Of a DNA stretch of 64,000 bases, positions 63,281 through 64,000 are shown piece after piece (position 1 is the first letter of the stretch; every line of letters begins with the position of its first letter). A program made the position numbers and the translations under genes. The DNA is from an uncultured Eggerthellaceae bacterium (lineage in GTDB: Bacteria > Actinomycetota > Coriobacteriia > Coriobacteriales > Eggerthellaceae). The DNA is taken from positions 12,876-76,875 of the forward strand of contig CAIFEG010000001.1 of NCBI GenBank assembly GCA_903789415.1. The letters run 5' to 3'. Under the pieces are notes generated by a model. That model was not told where the DNA came from, did no database searches, and saw nothing but the letters and a program-made list of their open reading frames with translations.

Positions 63281-64000
63281 CTATCGCAACAGCCAGTCTC
63301 GTACAGTCCAGATCTTCGCTTGTTTCAACGTTGTAGTTTCTGGGAAGCGCATCACAACAAAACGACGATCTGGTGGAACATTGAGCGCTTCACCCACAGA
63401 CGTTACATGTCGCAAATAATTCTGTTGAAATGTGCGTGACGCTTTTACCTCAATGAGCTCCATTTTCGATGGATTCGTACTATCCATCAGGTCAACTTCA
63501 ACTCCGTTACCATCGCGATAGAAAAACAGATGAGGTGTCTCACCTGCATTAAGATGACGTTTCATTGTTTCAACAACAATAAGATTCTCGAGCACCGCTT
63601 CACGAAATGGAGAATAACGCAGATGCTCAGCATCCGTTATTCCCAAGAGGTAGCACAAAAGCCCCGTGTCGTAGAAATAAACTTTAGGCGTTCTTATCAA
63701 ACGTTTCCGCAGATTCGTGTGATAGGGCTGCAGGCGGAATATTCACATCGTATAACCGCGGATATCCTCCTGCGATCGTAAATTCATCTGGCGTTAAATC
63801 AGATTGCGCACGAAGCGCTTCCTTATATGAAAAAGGGAGCAATTTGAGTATTCCGACACGACCGGCAAGCGGCTGTGTGATATTGCTCATCATCAAAAAG
63901 TTTTGCGACCCTGAAAGCACATACTGTCCAGGAGTGCCCTTCTCATCCGAGGCCACTTGTAGGGCATGGAAAAGCTGGGGAACCACTTTAAATAATCAAG
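63281..64000 (-). pseudogene. Broken AAA ATPase with DUF4143 C-terminus, runs off the right edge
   Basis: The minus strand encodes pieces of an AAA_14/DUF4143 protein in different frames. At the right edge is LDYLK, then with a frame change VVPQLFHALQVASDEKGTPG, followed by YVLSGSQNFLMMSNITQPLAGRV (sensor-type motif) and FTIAGGYPRLYDV. The frame then ends at 63684 (SHESAETFDKNA). A second frame, 63281-63700, holds the DUF4143 part: TPKVYFYDTGLLCYLLGI, RDGNGVEVDLM and MELIEVKAS, a restriction-endonuclease-like EVK motif. The middle part (normally YIERDVR and a helix bundle) is missing. At least two frame breaks and a deletion show that it is dead. Confidence 0.8.

Overview
The window looks like a chromosomal segment of a gut or oral anaerobic actinobacterium, most likely class Coriobacteriia (Eggerthellaceae-like). 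This rests on gene content, not on a marker gene: several Old-Yellow-Enzyme/CaiB-BaiF/SnoaL genes of the bile-acid (bai) type, Tat-exported lipoproteins, an aldo/keto reductase with a ferredoxin domain, and a molybdate transporter. The genus cannot be fixed. Base composition is mosaic: about 1-11.6 kb, 31.4-32.4 kb and 36.9-46 kb are clearly A+T-richer than the rest, which suggests acquired blocks.

Layout. 1-10.6 kb: a CoA-dependent catabolic block, with a partial flavin oxidoreductase, two OxlT-like MFS transporters and three CaiB/BaiF CoA-transferases, split by one IS3-family element inserted into an older decayed one. 10.6-11.7 kb: non-coding, hairpin-rich. 11.7-13.4 kb: alpha/beta hydrolase divergent from a MerR regulator with a dyad operator between them. 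13.6-20 kb: a five-gene operon (ECF S component, EcfT, fused double EcfA, two half-size ABC transporters) behind a perfect palindrome resembling iron-repressor sites. 20-31.4 kb: a redox/hydrolase region (Fe-S aldo/keto reductase, DUF1848, DUF362, lipoprotein esterases, two flavodoxins of which one is a Tat lipoprotein, Cys-nucleophile hydrolases, two LysR regulators, an HTH-less MerR-like protein and a short-chain dehydrogenase stub).

31.4-32.4 kb: an Abi-family gene. 33-36.7 kb: a B12-binding-type radical SAM protein and a GPH symporter. 37-46.95 kb: a type I-G (formerly I-U) CRISPR-Cas system, csb1-csb2-cas3-csb3-cas4/cas1-cas2, followed by a leader and a 13-repeat array. The cas genes overlap or nearly abut. 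The cas4/cas1 fusion is split by a -1 frame change exactly at an A7 tract, and its N-terminal Cas4 cysteine position is Tyr. The array decays at its far end, placing the leader next to cas2.

47-64 kb: HD phosphohydrolase, TM2 protein, C39-like peptidase, modABC molybdate transporter (ModB carries an unusual exported N-terminal domain of about 215 residues), amino-acid permease, acetamidase/formamidase, proline-iminopeptidase-like hydrolase, TetR regulator, a second bai-like pair (two-domain Old Yellow Enzyme plus a BaiE-like SnoaL protein), an MFS transporter, and a broken DUF4143 ATPase at the right edge. No rRNA or tRNA gene was seen.
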